Assembly: GCA_026645735.1 (NCBI GenBank) | Contig: JAPKMT010000010.1 | Span: 1-64,000 of the forward strand | From: Flexilinea sp. | GTDB lineage: Bacteria; Chloroflexota; Anaerolineae; Anaerolineales; Anaerolineaceae | Length of the DNA stretch: 64,000 bases | Reading direction: 5' to 3' | Part shown: one piece after another, positions 7,971-17,394 of the stretch | How positions within the stretch are numbered: the stretch's first letter is position 1 | Layout of the letters: every line of letters starts with the position of its first letter | The notes under the pieces: model-generated | Seen by the model: only the letters and a program-made list of their open reading frames with translations | What the model was told of the DNA's origin: nothing | The model's database searches: none | Position numbers and translations under genes: made by a program

Positions 7971-9281
7971 ATGAGTAAAATTACTGTGATCGGTACAGGA
8001 TATGTTGGCCTCGTTACAGGAGCCTGTTTCGCTGATTTAGGAAATTCGGTAATGTGTTTGGACATCGACCAGAAACGAATTGATGGACTTCACAAAGGCA
8101 TTATGCCTATTTTCGAACCTGGATTAGAGGAAATAGTTGAGCGAGCTTATCGCGCAAAAAGAATCGATTTTACAACGGATTACCCTACGGCGCTTAAAGC
8201 AGCTGAATATGTTTTTATTGCTGTTGGAACACCCTCAGGTGATAATGGCGAAGCAGATATGCAGTATGTGGAAAGTGCAGTTAAAAAGATTGCTGAAACG
8301 ATCGATCATTCATTTATCTTAGTCGACAAATCAACTGTTCCCGTCGGTACAGGAGATTGGATAGCCAAGATGTTACAGGATCGCTTTGCTGATTCCGGAA
8401 TAAAATTCAGCATCGTTTCAAATCCTGAATTTTTGAGAGAAGGAACGGCGATCAGTGATTTTATGCGCCCGGATCGCGTTGTGTTGGGTTCAACGGATCG
8501 TGCTGCTTCAAACAAAATTGCCGAATTATACGAATCCTTACGCTGTCCGATTTTAATTACGGATATTCGTACAGCAGAAATGATAAAATATGCCTCTAAC
8601 GCATTTCTGGCTGCAAAAATCTCATTTATCAACGAAATTGCTAATATCTGCGACAGAGTTGGCGCCAATGTGATCGATGTTGCGACTGGTATGGGTTTGG
8701 ATTCCCGAATTGGTCCAAAGTTCTTAAATGCCGGGATTGGGTGGGGCGGAAGTTGTTTCCCAAAAGATGTTAAAGCATTAGTCCATATTGCCCAGGAATA
8801 TGGAACTCAGCCTCAACTTCTCCAGGCAGTAATTGAGATTAACAAATATCAAAGAAAATATGTTGTTCATAAACTAGAGGAAATTCTCGGAGACCTAAAA
8901 GGGAAAAGAATTGGTATATTAGGATTGGCTTTTAAACCGGATACTGATGATATGCGGGAAAGTCCTGCAGCAGATATTATCAAATACTTAGATCAAAAAG
9001 GTGCAAATATCTCTGCTTATGATCCGGCGGCTATGGAATTATCAAAGGCAATTTTACCGAAACAAGTGACGCTCTGTGAAAATCCGTATCAGGTTATAGA
9101 AGGAGCAGATGCACTCCTCCTGGCGACGGAATGGAATGAATTCAAACAGCTTGACTTTGAGAAAATTTATCAATTGATGCATGGACATGTGATCCTCGAT
9201 GGCAGAAATCTCTGGGATCCTCAAAATCTTACAGATTTGGGTTTTCATTATTACGGAATCGGATTAGGTCAATATAATTAA
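7971..9281 (+). CDS. ugd: UDP-glucose 6-dehydrogenase
   Basis: Oxidises UDP-glucose to UDP-glucuronate with two NAD+, supplying precursors for surface polysaccharides. N-terminal Rossmann motif GTGYVGLVTGACFADLG; catalytic cysteine C262 within GWGGSCFPKDVKAL; the GLAFKPDTDDMRESPA segment of the C-terminal UDP-binding domain is intact. Length 436 aa is typical. Preceded by TGGAG; follows the coiled-coil gene. A bidirectional terminator lies between it and the convergent tyrS. The UDP-N-acetyl-mannosamine dehydrogenase branch is less likely given the central motif pattern. Confidence 0.92.
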   Translation: MSKITVIGTGYVGLVTGACFADLGNSVMCLDIDQKRIDGLHKGIMPIFEPGLEEIVERAYRAKRIDFTTDYPTALKAAEYVFIAVGTPSGDNGEADMQYVESAVKKIAETIDHSFILVDKSTVPVGTGDWIAKMLQDRFADSGIKFSIVSNPEFLREGTAISDFMRPDRVVLGSTDRAASNKIAELYESLRCPILITDIRTAEMIKYASNAFLAAKISFINEIANICDRVGANVIDVATGMGLDSRIGPKFLNAGIGWGGSCFPKDVKALVHIAQEYGTQPQLLQAVIEINKYQRKYVVHKLEEILGDLKGKRIGILGLAFKPDTDDMRESPAADIIKYLDQKGANISAYDPAAMELSKAILPKQVTLCENPYQVIEGADALLLATEWNEFKQLDFEKIYQLMHGHVILDGRNLWDPQNLTDLGFHYYGIGLGQYN

Positions 9282-9298
9282 ACTTTATTCGGAATAAA

Positions 9299-9335
9299 AA
9301 AACTTCTGTTTTCTCTTCAAGAAAACAGAAGTTTT
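9299..9335. terminator. Bidirectional terminator between ugd and tyrS
   Basis: AAAACTTCTGTTTTCT (9299-9314) pairs perfectly with AGAAAACAGAAGTTTT (9320-9335) around a five-base loop. It provides A/T tracts on both strands and sits between two convergent genes. Confidence 0.85.
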
Positions 9336-9349
9336 CTAATAGATATAAT

Positions 9350-10639
9350 TTAATGCGTTTCAATGATGAAATAATTCTTTTTACCTCTGCGCAGGACGAG
9401 GTATTTACCTTCAAAAAACTGATCCAGTGTAATCGCTCCCGAATTTTCAACCAAGCGACGGTTATTGATGTAGATGCCACCCTCTGCAATAGCTCTTTTT
9501 GCTTCTCCTTTTGATTTCAGAAAACCACATTCTACAAGCAAGCTAAGAACATCTTTTCCTGTTCCGGAGAAATGATCTTTATCAAAAGCAAAAGAAGGAA
9601 CTTCAGCAAAAATCTCATGGATTTCATCCGAGGATAAACCAGTTATTTCTCCTCCAAATAAGGCTTCACTGGCTTGAATTGCTTTTTCCAGAGCAGTTTC
9701 TCCGTGCATCATCTGTGTCATTTCTTTTGCCAGGGTCTTTTGGGCATTTCTTTGTTCCGGCTTTTCCTGAATCTCGGTTTCAAGTTCAAAAATTGTATTC
9801 TGATCAAAGAAAGTAAAAAACTTCAAATAATCAATCACGTCTGCATCATCTGTATTTAACCAAAATTGATAAAACTTATAGGGTGAAGTTCGCTTAGAAT
9901 CAAGCCAAACAGCACCTCCTGCAGTCTTGCCAAATTTTGTACCGTCTCTCTTTTTTACCAGCGGATAAGTTAGCCCATAGGCGTTTTGTCCGGTCTTTTT
10001 TCGAATCAACTCACATCCTGCTGTGATGTTACCCCATTGATCACTTCCACCGGTCTGCATGACACAATTTTCTTTCTCGAACAAATGAAGGAAATCATAT
10101 GACTGCAGTAAACTGTAGCTGAACTCGGTATACGAAAGACCACTGTCCCGGTTCATTCGATTCTTTACAGAATCTTTTGCTAACATGGTATTGATCGTAA
10201 AGTGTTTGCCAATTTCGCGTAAGAAATCAACCAGCTTAAAATTCAGCAGCCAATCGCCATTATTCACTATGCGAGCAGGATTGGACATGACTTCAAAATC
10301 CAGGAAATGAGCGAGTTGTTTTTTTATTTCTTCGACGTTATGGTGTGCTTCTTCCGCTGATAAAAGATTTCTTTCTGCTGATCTTCCGCTGGGATCTCCA
10401 ATCATTCCGGTTCCTTCTCCCGCCAATGCTATGACATGGTGGCCGAATCGTTGGAAGCGTGCCAGAGCAATCATTGGGACCATGTGCCCAACATGCAAAC
10501 TGTCTGCTGTAGGGTCAAAACCGTTGTATAGTCTTATCTTTTCTTTTGCCAGTAATTCTTCAACGCCATCCATTACGTCATAAATCAATCCACGCCATTT
10601 CAGTTCTTCAAAAATACTGGTTTTGTTTTTTACGGTCAT
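9350..10639 (-). CDS. tyrS: Tyrosyl-tRNA synthetase
   Basis: Class I aminoacyl-tRNA synthetase charging tRNA-Tyr. HIGH-type motif HVGH within DPTADSLHVGHMVPMIALAR; KMSKS-type loop KFGKTAGGAVWLD; tyrosine-recognition stretch SDQWGNITAG; C-terminal S4-like RNA-binding domain (EAKRAIAEGGIYINNRRL). 429 aa, normal for the bacterial TyrS group. AAGGA precedes the ATG. No T-box antiterminator is visible upstream; the upstream gap carries element E3. Confidence 0.95.
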   Translation of the reverse strand: MTVKNKTSIFEELKWRGLIYDVMDGVEELLAKEKIRLYNGFDPTADSLHVGHMVPMIALARFQRFGHHVIALAGEGTGMIGDPSGRSAERNLLSAEEAHHNVEEIKKQLAHFLDFEVMSNPARIVNNGDWLLNFKLVDFLREIGKHFTINTMLAKDSVKNRMNRDSGLSYTEFSYSLLQSYDFLHLFEKENCVMQTGGSDQWGNITAGCELIRKKTGQNAYGLTYPLVKKRDGTKFGKTAGGAVWLDSKRTSPYKFYQFWLNTDDADVIDYLKFFTFFDQNTIFELETEIQEKPEQRNAQKTLAKEMTQMMHGETALEKAIQASEALFGGEITGLSSDEIHEIFAEVPSFAFDKDHFSGTGKDVLSLLVECGFLKSKGEAKRAIAEGGIYINNRRLVENSGAITLDQFFEGKYLVLRRGKKNYFIIETH

Positions 10640-10718
10640 AAATAATCCTTCGGAAATAATTTTTCATTTCGGGTTCTCTGATTTTACCTCTAATAATTAA
10701 ACTCAGAATCCGTAATTA

Positions 10719-10841
10719 CAGCAATTCGAAATATGGATTGGCTTTTCGTATCAATCAAGAAAATTTGTTGTTCTTATGGTTTTGCGCAAAGCGCAAAACC
10801 ATAAGAACAACAAAGAATTCTTTTCATACTTCGAATTACTG
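10719..10841. repeat. Hairpin MITE-like element, copy E3 (reverse)
   Basis: 123-bp element, CAGCAATTCGAAATATGG to CATACTTCGAATTACTG, with a perfect 9-bp target duplication ccgtaatta at 10710-10718 and 10842-10850. The central hairpin arms (GTTGTTCTTATGGTTTTGCG and its complement) pair perfectly but differ from the E15 arms at several paired positions. The long spacer is on the left. It fills most of the 320-base gap upstream of tyrS. Confidence 0.92.
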
Positions 10842-10959
10842 CCGTAATTATTAAAAAAATGTTCAAAAAAAATAGTCTCAAGAAAATGTCTTGGAACCAG
10901 TTACCTGTACTATCTTATTGAAAAAAATAAGTAAATCTATGTTTGATGCCATAAACAGG

Positions 10960-11871
10960 TTATGAGTCACAATGCAGGATGTATTCTCCTTCAATCCTCT
11001 TAATTGCGCCTCCTCCAAAAGTAACTCTGATGTTCCCATGTACATCTATTGATTTTTGAAGTTTCACAATATTAAATCGATCGTGGTACTGATTTTGTTC
11101 TATGCGCAAAGTCGGTTGTTCCCACATATTTTGCTGGAGCAGATAATAACCAAACGCTGAATTTCCTGATCCCGTCGCAGGATCTTCCAGATAACCAAAA
11201 GTTGCTGCAAAAACCCGGACTCGGAAATCGTTTTCCGGAAAGCTGGTTTCATCGGAAAAAACTTCAATTATGTGGATCTGATTATTTTGCGAAAACTCTT
11301 TTAAAGTGTAAAAATCCGGATTCATTTGAAGGACTGTTTCTAATGATCGTATTGGAACCAATAAAGTGATCAAACCTGCATTGATAATTTTAACTGGATA
11401 ATCCGTATTGATTTCATTTTTTTCAATACTCAAAGCGGATGCAATCTCTTGAATTGATGGAGAAAATTGATAATACTTTGGCGAAGGGGACATAATAAAA
11501 ACCGAATTTTCCTCAGCAATTCGGTTTTCTACCGGTAATTCTCCGTCATTGGTCAGGATCGCAATCTTTTTTTTTGATTTTATAGAATCCATGACGGAAA
11601 AAAGCTCATATAAAATCGCAATCGTAGCGTGTCCACAAAAATTAACTTCTTTTTCAGAGGAGTAGTACTTCAAGCGAAATTTTTCATCCGATTCAGGAAA
11701 TACAAAACCGGTTTCACTAACAAATCCTTTTAATTCTTTGGCAATTTGTTGCATCTTTTCATCAGTGATATTGTCAGATGGGCGCAGCAGGATCATCCCG
11801 GCAGGATTCCCATCGGAGTTTTCCGTTGCAAATGCATCAATTTTCTTAAATTGAAATCGTTCTTCTGCCAT
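10960..11871 (-). CDS. PhzF-family isomerase-like protein
   Basis: Phenazine-biosynthesis PhzF / diaminopimelate-epimerase-fold protein. N-terminal KKIDAFATENSDGNPAGM, the acid SETGFVFPE that carries the catalytic glutamate, CGHATIA in the first half and the matching GYLEDPATGSGNSAFGYYLL in the second half are all family hallmarks. The ORF track starts at 11925, but AGGAAG lies 10 bases before the ATG at 11871 (MAEERFQ), which also matches the family N-terminus, giving 303 aa. The substrate of most PhzF homologues is unknown; no phenazine genes are present here. Confidence 0.85.
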   Translation of the reverse strand: MAEERFQFKKIDAFATENSDGNPAGMILLRPSDNITDEKMQQIAKELKGFVSETGFVFPESDEKFRLKYYSSEKEVNFCGHATIAILYELFSVMDSIKSKKKIAILTNDGELPVENRIAEENSVFIMSPSPKYYQFSPSIQEIASALSIEKNEINTDYPVKIINAGLITLLVPIRSLETVLQMNPDFYTLKEFSQNNQIHIIEVFSDETSFPENDFRVRVFAATFGYLEDPATGSGNSAFGYYLLQQNMWEQPTLRIEQNQYHDRFNIVKLQKSIDVHGNIRVTFGGGAIKRIEGEYILHCDS

Positions 11872-11988
11872 GATATTTTTACTTCCTGCCTGATCTAAAA
11901 AAATATTTCGAAATTCGTAGAACACAATTTGTCATTCTTATATTCATAAGTAAAAGAGCAATAAGTTTTGTCTTCAATTAGTTTTAAA

Positions 11989-12011
11989 ACATGGAAAATT
12001 TCGAATCACTG
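11989..12011. repeat. Decayed right end of a hairpin element
   Basis: ATGGAAAATTTCGAATCACTG matches the terminal repeat of the MITE-like family. Sequence to its left, back to about 11889, may be a decayed full copy (a degraded stem with TTCTTAT is visible) but no target duplication is found. It lies in the 289-base gap between the PhzF and GNAT genes, which otherwise holds nothing supported. Confidence 0.4.
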
Positions 12012-12160
12012 TCCAAGTATTTTTTTATTCAAGTTTTTTTGTTGGATAAGTGTTTATATCCAAGTCAACGATTATGAACGACAGCTAATCGGAAAATTCT
12101 TCTGGTCCATCAAAAAACAGAATAGAATTGTTGACTACGGGTTTCCAGACTTAAAAATGT

Positions 12161-12601
12161 TTATTCGATCTTAAAACGGTAAATGTTCGTATCACGAGCC
12201 TGGAAACCACAGCGTTGATATAAACGATTTGCTGCTTCACGTGAAGGTCGGGATGTCAAATCAACTGTTTTGGCACCTTCAGCTTTTGCCCGTTCTAAAG
12301 CAGTCTTAACCAACATTTCACCGATTCCCATACCCCTTGCTTTCTCGTCGACGATCACATCTTCAATCCAGGCGCGAATTCCGGTGGGAATTCGAAAAAC
12401 GACAAGCGTCAGTGAGCCGAGAATTTCCTGTTTATTTTCTGAATTGATTGCAGCAAGTACGATGGAAGCTTTCGAATGGACCATATCCTCCAACTCTTCC
12501 CAAGTTGGTACTGCGGCAGAAGTTGATAATTGGGGGATTAATGCTGAAAAGGTATCATAAACCTGCTGAGACATTTCTGTAATTTCAATAATTTTTATCA
12601 T
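12161..12601 (-). CDS. GNAT-family N-acetyltransferase
   Basis: 146-aa GCN5-related acetyltransferase using acetyl-CoA. The acetyl-CoA pyrophosphate loop is visible as VDEKARGMGIGEMLVKTAL (motif A, RGMGIG), followed by VDLTSRPSREAANRLYQRCGF (motif B). GAGG lies upstream of the ATG. Single domain, monocistronic. Substrate cannot be inferred. Confidence 0.85.
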   Translation of the reverse strand: MIKIIEITEMSQQVYDTFSALIPQLSTSAAVPTWEELEDMVHSKASIVLAAINSENKQEILGSLTLVVFRIPTGIRAWIEDVIVDEKARGMGIGEMLVKTALERAKAEGAKTVDLTSRPSREAANRLYQRCGFQARDTNIYRFKIE

Positions 12602-12680
12602 ACAGCCTCAAAAATGCTAAAAAATATAAAGAATTTATGGATCTATTATAATACGTCAATACCAAACAACGCTCATTCAT

Positions 12681-12801
12681 CCACAATTTTAAAAATGAGC
12701 CTGCTTTTGGAATCATTCGGAAAATTTGCTGTGGTGTTATTTTCACACTTTACATAAAACATCACCACAACAAATAACTCTTTCCAAATTTCGAAGCACT
12801 G
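12681..12801. repeat. Hairpin MITE-like element, copy E4 (reverse, diverged)
   Basis: 121 bp. The right end TTTCGAAGCACTG is clear; the left end (CCACAATTTTAAAAATGAG) has drifted. Flanking 9-mers ctcattcat (12672-12680) and ctcattctt (12802-12810) match 8/9. The stem uses a GCTGTGGTGTTATTTT arm matched by AAAACATCACCAC. It occupies the 370-base gap upstream of the NifU-like gene. Confidence 0.75.
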
Positions 12802-12971
12802 CTCATTCTTATGAAGTGACTCGAAATCTTTATTTAATATTCGAATAAAGAGAGTGTATTTCAAAAAACTGCAATTGTGAATTGAGACCTGCAGACCGGG
12901 TACAATTATAGAGATTATGATTTAATTTCTTTTCTTTCATCCGGGTAAACTTTTTTGTATGTGAGGTAATT

Positions 12972-13211
12972 ATGACGGAAAAATTTTCGGAAATTGAGCA
13001 AATTAAGGGACTCATTGCGGAATTGGATGATTATATCAACCATTATCACGGCGGATCCGTTTCTTTCGTTTCTTATGATGGGAAAATCGTTAGAATTCGT
13101 CTTGGCGGAGCCTGTGAGGATTGTCCCATGTCCTCTTCCACTGTTCATGGCTGGGTAGAAGGTACGCTACGTCAATTCTTTCCAAAAATAGAATCTGTTG
13201 AAGAAATCTGA
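12972..13211 (+). CDS. NifU C-terminal-domain Fe-S scaffold protein
   Basis: 79-aa protein equal to the NifU/Nfu C-terminal domain, which carries a labile iron-sulfur cluster for delivery to target proteins. The domain signature LGGACEDCPMSS with the CxxC cluster ligands is present, preceded by the usual HGG-type strand (YHGGSVSFVSYDGKIVRIRLGG). GAGG lies upstream of the ATG. Full length for a stand-alone Nfu domain. Confidence 0.88.
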   Translation: MTEKFSEIEQIKGLIAELDDYINHYHGGSVSFVSYDGKIVRIRLGGACEDCPMSSSTVHGWVEGTLRQFFPKIESVEEI

Positions 13212-13340
13212 GAACAATTCGTTTCTTATATAAATTAATGAATTGGGATCATCGGAAAGATCGGTATATTTCTTGCATCGTATCTTTTGAAGAATAATTT
13301 ATTAATGCCGATATTCGGCGGAATTATAAAGGAGTACACT

Positions 13341-13676
13341 ATGCGCAAAGGAATAGCAATTTTGCTGGGACTGATTTTAATACTGTTTAGTGCAATCAGA
13401 CTTCTGCCTTTTTTTGGTATCACAGTCTCCGTTGTAGGTTTTTCATTGGATGCATGGTTTCCGGTTGTTTTCATTCTTATTGGTTTATGTGAAATTATAA
13501 TAAATCCTTCCGTCAATTGGCTGATCGGCATCGCTATGATCGTTTTGGGTGCAATCGATCTGGTGAAAAATATCGGAGTCGGCATTCCGATCTTATCGGT
13601 TATTGACACAAAAACAATGTTGCTTCCAGCATTTATTTTTTTGTATGGCATAAAAGTGCTATTTACTTCGAAATAA
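13341..13676 (+). CDS. Small four-helix membrane protein, unknown
   Basis: 111-aa hydrophobic protein with about four membrane helices and a basic N-terminus. The ORF track starts at 13287; AAAGGAG followed by a good spacer places the start at the ATG 13341 (MRKGIAILLG). It resembles small envelope-stress membrane proteins of the LiaI/DUF-type in general layout only; no motif identifies it. It lies 129 bases after the NifU-like gene. Confidence 0.65.
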   Translation: MRKGIAILLGLILILFSAIRLLPFFGITVSVVGFSLDAWFPVVFILIGLCEIIINPSVNWLIGIAMIVLGAIDLVKNIGVGIPILSVIDTKTMLLPAFIFLYGIKVLFTSK

Positions 13677-13722
13677 TTTCATTCTGAAAAGAATCTCAAT
13701 TTCTTTTCGAATGCTTTTGCAT

Positions 13723-13836
13723 AAAAAAAAGAATTCTCATTATTCTTGGGTCCGAGTTGGCATAACAAGTATAAAGAGAGTTCTCTTTTTTTCTAAATAA
13801 AAATACAAAACCGTTGGGCTCTAGTCGTTTTTGTAT
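13723..13836 (+). terminator. Two candidate hairpins downstream of the small membrane protein
   Basis: GAGAGTTCTCTTTTTTT near 13776-13792 is a small hairpin with a T-run, with a partial A-rich complement around 13723-13738. Immediately after, ATACAAAACCG (13803-13813) and CGTTTTTGTAT (13826-13836) form an 11-bp stem with one mismatch. Either could end the upstream transcript. Confidence 0.4.
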
Positions 13837-13843
13837 CAGGATT

Positions 13844-13944
13844 CAGCAATTCAAAATTTTGAAAAATCTTTTGTTGTGTTGTTCTTGCGCGAAGCCCAAA
13901 AACAACACAACAACATATAATCCTCCCCATATTTCGAATCGCTG
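13844..13944. repeat. Hairpin MITE-like element, copy E5 (shortened)
   Basis: 101-bp copy with ends CAGCAATTCAAAATTTT and CCATATTTCGAATCGCTG and a central hairpin TTGTTGTGTTGTTCTTGCGC against GCCCAAAAACAACACAACAA. Both spacers are short, so the long spacer has been lost. No convincing 9-bp target duplication is seen. It fills most of the gap before the aldolase gene. Confidence 0.8.
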
Positions 13945-14004
13945 GATTTAAATTCAGCGATTATTTTTCTCACTCAGGGGTAAAATATAAGCGGAGAACT
14001 TCAT

Positions 14005-14688
14005 ATGGAATATTTGTTTGATACGGTAAACATTTCTGATATCCATAAATACATGGATATTTTTCCGATAGCGGGTATCACAAGCAATCCCTCAATTATT
14101 TATCAACATGGAAAAATTGATTTTTTTAAACATTTCCGGGAAATCCGAAATCTGATTGGATTTGATCGAACGATGCATATTCAAGTTGTTTCTGAGGATG
14201 CAGACCATATTCTAAAAGATGCTGAGACCATTCTCAAGCAAATTGATGATCAAGTTTATATAAAAATTCCTGTGACTGAACAAGGTTTGTTAGCAATTCG
14301 TATTTTAAAGCAGCAAAAAATACATGTAACTGGAACTGCAATTTATACGAAAATCCAGGCGCTGACCGCTTTGGAATCTGGAGCAGATTATGTCGCTTTG
14401 TACTACAATCGGATGGAGAATATGGATATTGACCCATGCGATGTTATTAATACTACTGCTCGAATGATTCAAGACTATGGATATGCGGCAAAAATTCTGG
14501 GAGCAAGTTTTAAGAATATTGGACAGGTCAACAAAGCCCTAGAGTCTGGTGCACAAGCAGTGACAGTTCAGCCTTCTTTGCTTCATACTGCCTTTTCACT
14601 TCCAATTATTCAAAAAACAGTCGATGACTTCCGTAATGATTGGTCATCCCTATACGGAAATGTATCAATTTCTGATTTGAAACCATGA
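14005..14688 (+). CDS. Fructose-6-phosphate aldolase / transaldolase-like protein
   Basis: 227-aa single-domain class I aldolase of the FSA/TalC (small transaldolase) group. The Schiff-base lysine K87 sits in VYIKIPVT; the phosphate-binding start GITSNPSI and the strands VTGTAIYT, ADYVALYYNRM and ILGASFKN follow the family order. Length is typical of FSA. GGAGA precedes the ATG. It may cleave or transfer dihydroxyacetone or glyceraldehyde-phosphate units; aldolase versus transaldolase activity cannot be separated from sequence. Confidence 0.88.
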   Translation: MEYLFDTVNISDIHKYMDIFPIAGITSNPSIIYQHGKIDFFKHFREIRNLIGFDRTMHIQVVSEDADHILKDAETILKQIDDQVYIKIPVTEQGLLAIRILKQQKIHVTGTAIYTKIQALTALESGADYVALYYNRMENMDIDPCDVINTTARMIQDYGYAAKILGASFKNIGQVNKALESGAQAVTVQPSLLHTAFSLPIIQKTVDDFRNDWSSLYGNVSISDLKP

Positions 14689-14789
14689 AAAAACAATTTA
14701 TTTGGATGTATCGATATAAATTGGATTGATACAGTTATGCAATTTTTCAAAAAATATTAATGCGATTTTTCACGGATTATTTGGCTTAC

Positions 14790-14806
14790 CAATACAACTT
14801 GTATTG
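14790..14806. other. Palindrome between convergent genes
   Basis: CAATACAACTTGTATTG is an 8+1+8 perfect dyad about 30 bases after the ecfT stop, in the gap between convergent aldolase and ECF genes. Too tight a loop for a terminator hairpin by itself; it may be the core of a weak terminator or a protein site. Confidence 0.3.
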
Positions 14807-14836
14807 TTTGCGAATTGTATCCCATCCAGGAATAAA

Positions 14837-15673
14837 CTACCCGAGAAATGGATTAAAAAATCGCTGTCCGTCTGAAAATGTAATGAATAAACCAATGATG
14901 GATAAGAACAGAACAGAGCCAATAACACAATAATCCATCACCTGGAAAGGACGTGCACGATACCACGTTCTTTTTTCTTTCTTTCCAAAACCTCTCAAAT
15001 CCATGGCATTACTGATTAAATCGATCCGATCAAGACTGGAGAATATCAAAGGAACAGCAATGATGGAGATCCCGGAAATTCTTTTTTTCAGCCCTGTTTT
15101 TTTGGACAAGTCGACACCGCGGGCTTGCTGAGCCTGTGAAATGTTGTGAAAATCAGTTTGAATATCCGCGATATAACGCAGTGTAATTGAAACAGCGTAA
15201 GAAATCCTGTATGGAACTCCGATGCCAGTAAGGGATGCTGCGAATTCACTTGGATCCGTAGTCAGAAGAAATAACAACGCAATCGGGACAACCGTCAAAT
15301 ATTTTAAAGTCACATTAAACAGATAAAAAAGTTGTTCCTGGGTAAGAGTGTACCGATCAGAAATTTGAAAAATCAAATGACGGGTACCATAGATCTTAAC
15401 GCCTTCTTCAGGAGAAAAAACATAGATAGCTGCATCATTTAATAAAAGGAAAAAAAAGATAAAAGCGAGAACAAAACCGACTTCTTTAAGATGGATTTTT
15501 GCCAACCGAAAAATGACTATGCTGAGAACCATTGCTGCCAGCAGAACACGGGTATCATAACTCAGCATGCAGACGATAGTCCAGGCTAAAAATGTAATCA
15601 ATTTTGTGACACCATTCAGATGATGAACCGGTGAATCCCTTTTGATGTACGATAACATTTTTACTGCTGACAT
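14837..15673 (-). CDS. ecfT: ECF transporter T component (transmembrane coupling protein)
   Basis: 278-aa EcfT/CbiQ-type protein that couples the two ATPase domains to the substrate-capture S component. Four or more N-terminal helices followed by the cytosolic coupling helices with the A-R-G motif (QAQQARGVDL) and the later MDLRGFGKKEKRT segment, both diagnostic of EcfT. Starts overlapping the 3' end of the ATPase gene; GGAGG precedes the ATG. Last gene of the S-A-T operon. Confidence 0.92.
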   Translation of the reverse strand: MSAVKMLSYIKRDSPVHHLNGVTKLITFLAWTIVCMLSYDTRVLLAAMVLSIVIFRLAKIHLKEVGFVLAFIFFFLLLNDAAIYVFSPEEGVKIYGTRHLIFQISDRYTLTQEQLFYLFNVTLKYLTVVPIALLFLLTTDPSEFAASLTGIGVPYRISYAVSITLRYIADIQTDFHNISQAQQARGVDLSKKTGLKKRISGISIIAVPLIFSSLDRIDLISNAMDLRGFGKKEKRTWYRARPFQVMDYCVIGSVLFLSIIGLFITFSDGQRFFNPFLG

Positions 15674-17376
15674 GACTGACGTGCCTCCCTGTCAAAGCTG
15701 ATAAATTTCTTAACGAATTCAAATGGATCCGTGATGGCGGCACTTTTTGCCAGTGAAAAGAGGCTGGTTTCTTTCAGGTTTGCAGGTTTGATGACACTAT
15801 CATCCGTTAATACTTTCGCCGGGTGATTATCACAAATTAATTTACCATCTGCAATAACAATCGCCCGTTGTGTATATTCCAGGATCAGGTGCATATCATG
15901 TGTAATCAATAAAATTGTTTTTCCTCGTTTCTGCAACGTTTGGAGAAATTCCATGATTTCGGTATAGTGCCGAAGATCTTGTCCCGCAGTCGGCTCATCC
16001 AGGAGAATAATCTGAGGTTCAAGAACCAATATTGACGCAATAGTGACTCGTTTCTTTTGCCCGTAAGATAGGGCAGAAATCGGCCAATTGCGGTAGGAGT
16101 ATAATCCACAGACTCGAAGTGTTGCCTCAACGCGTTCAGATATTTCGTTTTGCGGAACATCCCGTAATTTTAAACCGAGTCCAACTTCATCCCGAATCAA
16201 AACCTGGGAAATCATCTGGTTGGGATTTTGCATGACAAGTCCTGCGAAGTCAGCACGTTCTCGGATTGAAGTATGAACCATATCTCTTCCGAAAAGTTCA
16301 ATCGTGCCTTTTTCCGGTTTTTCAAATCCGCATATGAGTTTACATAAAGTGCTTTTGCCGGCGCCATTTTTCCCTACAATGGCTGTCATTTCACCTTCAC
16401 ATATATTAAAGTTGATGTTTTCCAAAACAACTCTGTCAGCGGAGTAAGAGAAACAAACATCTGAAAACGATAATACCGCATTTGATTGGGGAAGAATTTT
16501 TGTCTCTGCAGTTTGTTCGAACCAATGCTGAAGTGGTTTTTTAATGGTGTCCATATTCATCAAACTGATGCTGCTTGGATGCATTTGTTCTGTTATTTTA
16601 ATGCCGGCATATTTCAATGCTGTAACATATAGCGGTTCACGTATTCCATAAGTACCAAGCAAACCGGAAGCAAGGATTTTGTCTGGTGTGGTATCTGCAA
16701 TGATTTTTCCTTCACCCATCAATACAATTCGATCCATAGGACGCCAAAGAACATCTTCAAGGCGGTGTTCTATGATAATCACCGTAGATCCTGTGTTTTT
16801 TGCCAGGTCATCAATTAATTCCATTGCATATCTTCCCGTTGCCGGATCCAGATTCGCCAGTGGTTCATCAAATAACAAAATATTAACCCGATCGATCAGC
16901 ACTCCTGCCAACGAAACTCTTTGCTTTTGTCCTCCGGACAGCTCTCTGGGTGTTGATCCCAGATGAGAATTGATATCCACTAATCGACTTGTCTTTTCGA
17001 CTCTGGAAATCATTTCTTTTTGATCAATGGCATCATTTTCCAGTGCAAAAGCGATATCCTCTCCGACTGTTTGAGCAACAAATTGTCCGTCAGAATCCTG
17101 CAGTACAGTTCCAACATATTTTGATATGTCAAAGATTTTCAGGTTTTCCGAATTTTGGCCTTCAATCCACAGACTTCCGCTGATGTTTCCTTTGTAATAA
17201 TGCGGAATTAAACCGTTGATACAATAACCCAGTGTACTTTTTCCACTGCCTGAAGGACCAGCGATAATAATCTTTTCACCGGAATGGATTATTAAATTGA
17301 TGTCGATTAATGTTGGATTTGATTGTGCTCGATATTGAAAATTGAAATTGGTAAATTCTATGATCGGTTTTTGCAT
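15661..17376 (-). CDS. ECF transporter double ATPase (EcfA-EcfA' fusion)
   Basis: 571-aa protein holding both ABC ATPase domains in one chain. Domain 1 has Walker A GPSGSGKSTLG, signature LSGGQKQRV and Walker B LLFDEPLANLDP; domain 2 has Walker A GKNGAGKSTLC, signature LSYGQKKRV and Walker B ILLDEPTAGQD. A linker of about 60 residues separates them. Many ECF modules encode two separate ATPases; the fused form (YkoD-like) is a known variant. It powers vitamin uptake with the T protein and the upstream S component. Confidence 0.93.
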   Translation of the reverse strand: MQKPIIEFTNFNFQYRAQSNPTLIDINLIIHSGEKIIIAGPSGSGKSTLGYCINGLIPHYYKGNISGSLWIEGQNSENLKIFDISKYVGTVLQDSDGQFVAQTVGEDIAFALENDAIDQKEMISRVEKTSRLVDINSHLGSTPRELSGGQKQRVSLAGVLIDRVNILLFDEPLANLDPATGRYAMELIDDLAKNTGSTVIIIEHRLEDVLWRPMDRIVLMGEGKIIADTTPDKILASGLLGTYGIREPLYVTALKYAGIKITEQMHPSSISLMNMDTIKKPLQHWFEQTAETKILPQSNAVLSFSDVCFSYSADRVVLENINFNICEGEMTAIVGKNGAGKSTLCKLICGFEKPEKGTIELFGRDMVHTSIRERADFAGLVMQNPNQMISQVLIRDEVGLGLKLRDVPQNEISERVEATLRVCGLYSYRNWPISALSYGQKKRVTIASILVLEPQIILLDEPTAGQDLRHYTEIMEFLQTLQKRGKTILLITHDMHLILEYTQRAIVIADGKLICDNHPAKVLTDDSVIKPANLKETSLFSLAKSAAITDPFEFVKKFISFDREARQSCQQ

Positions 17377-17394
17377 GGTTTCATCTTAATGATT

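Noticed and set aside
10640-10718. T-box leader in front of tyrS
   Set aside because: No T-box sequence (GGTGGNACC-like) or specifier hairpin was found; the region is AT-rich and short before element E3.
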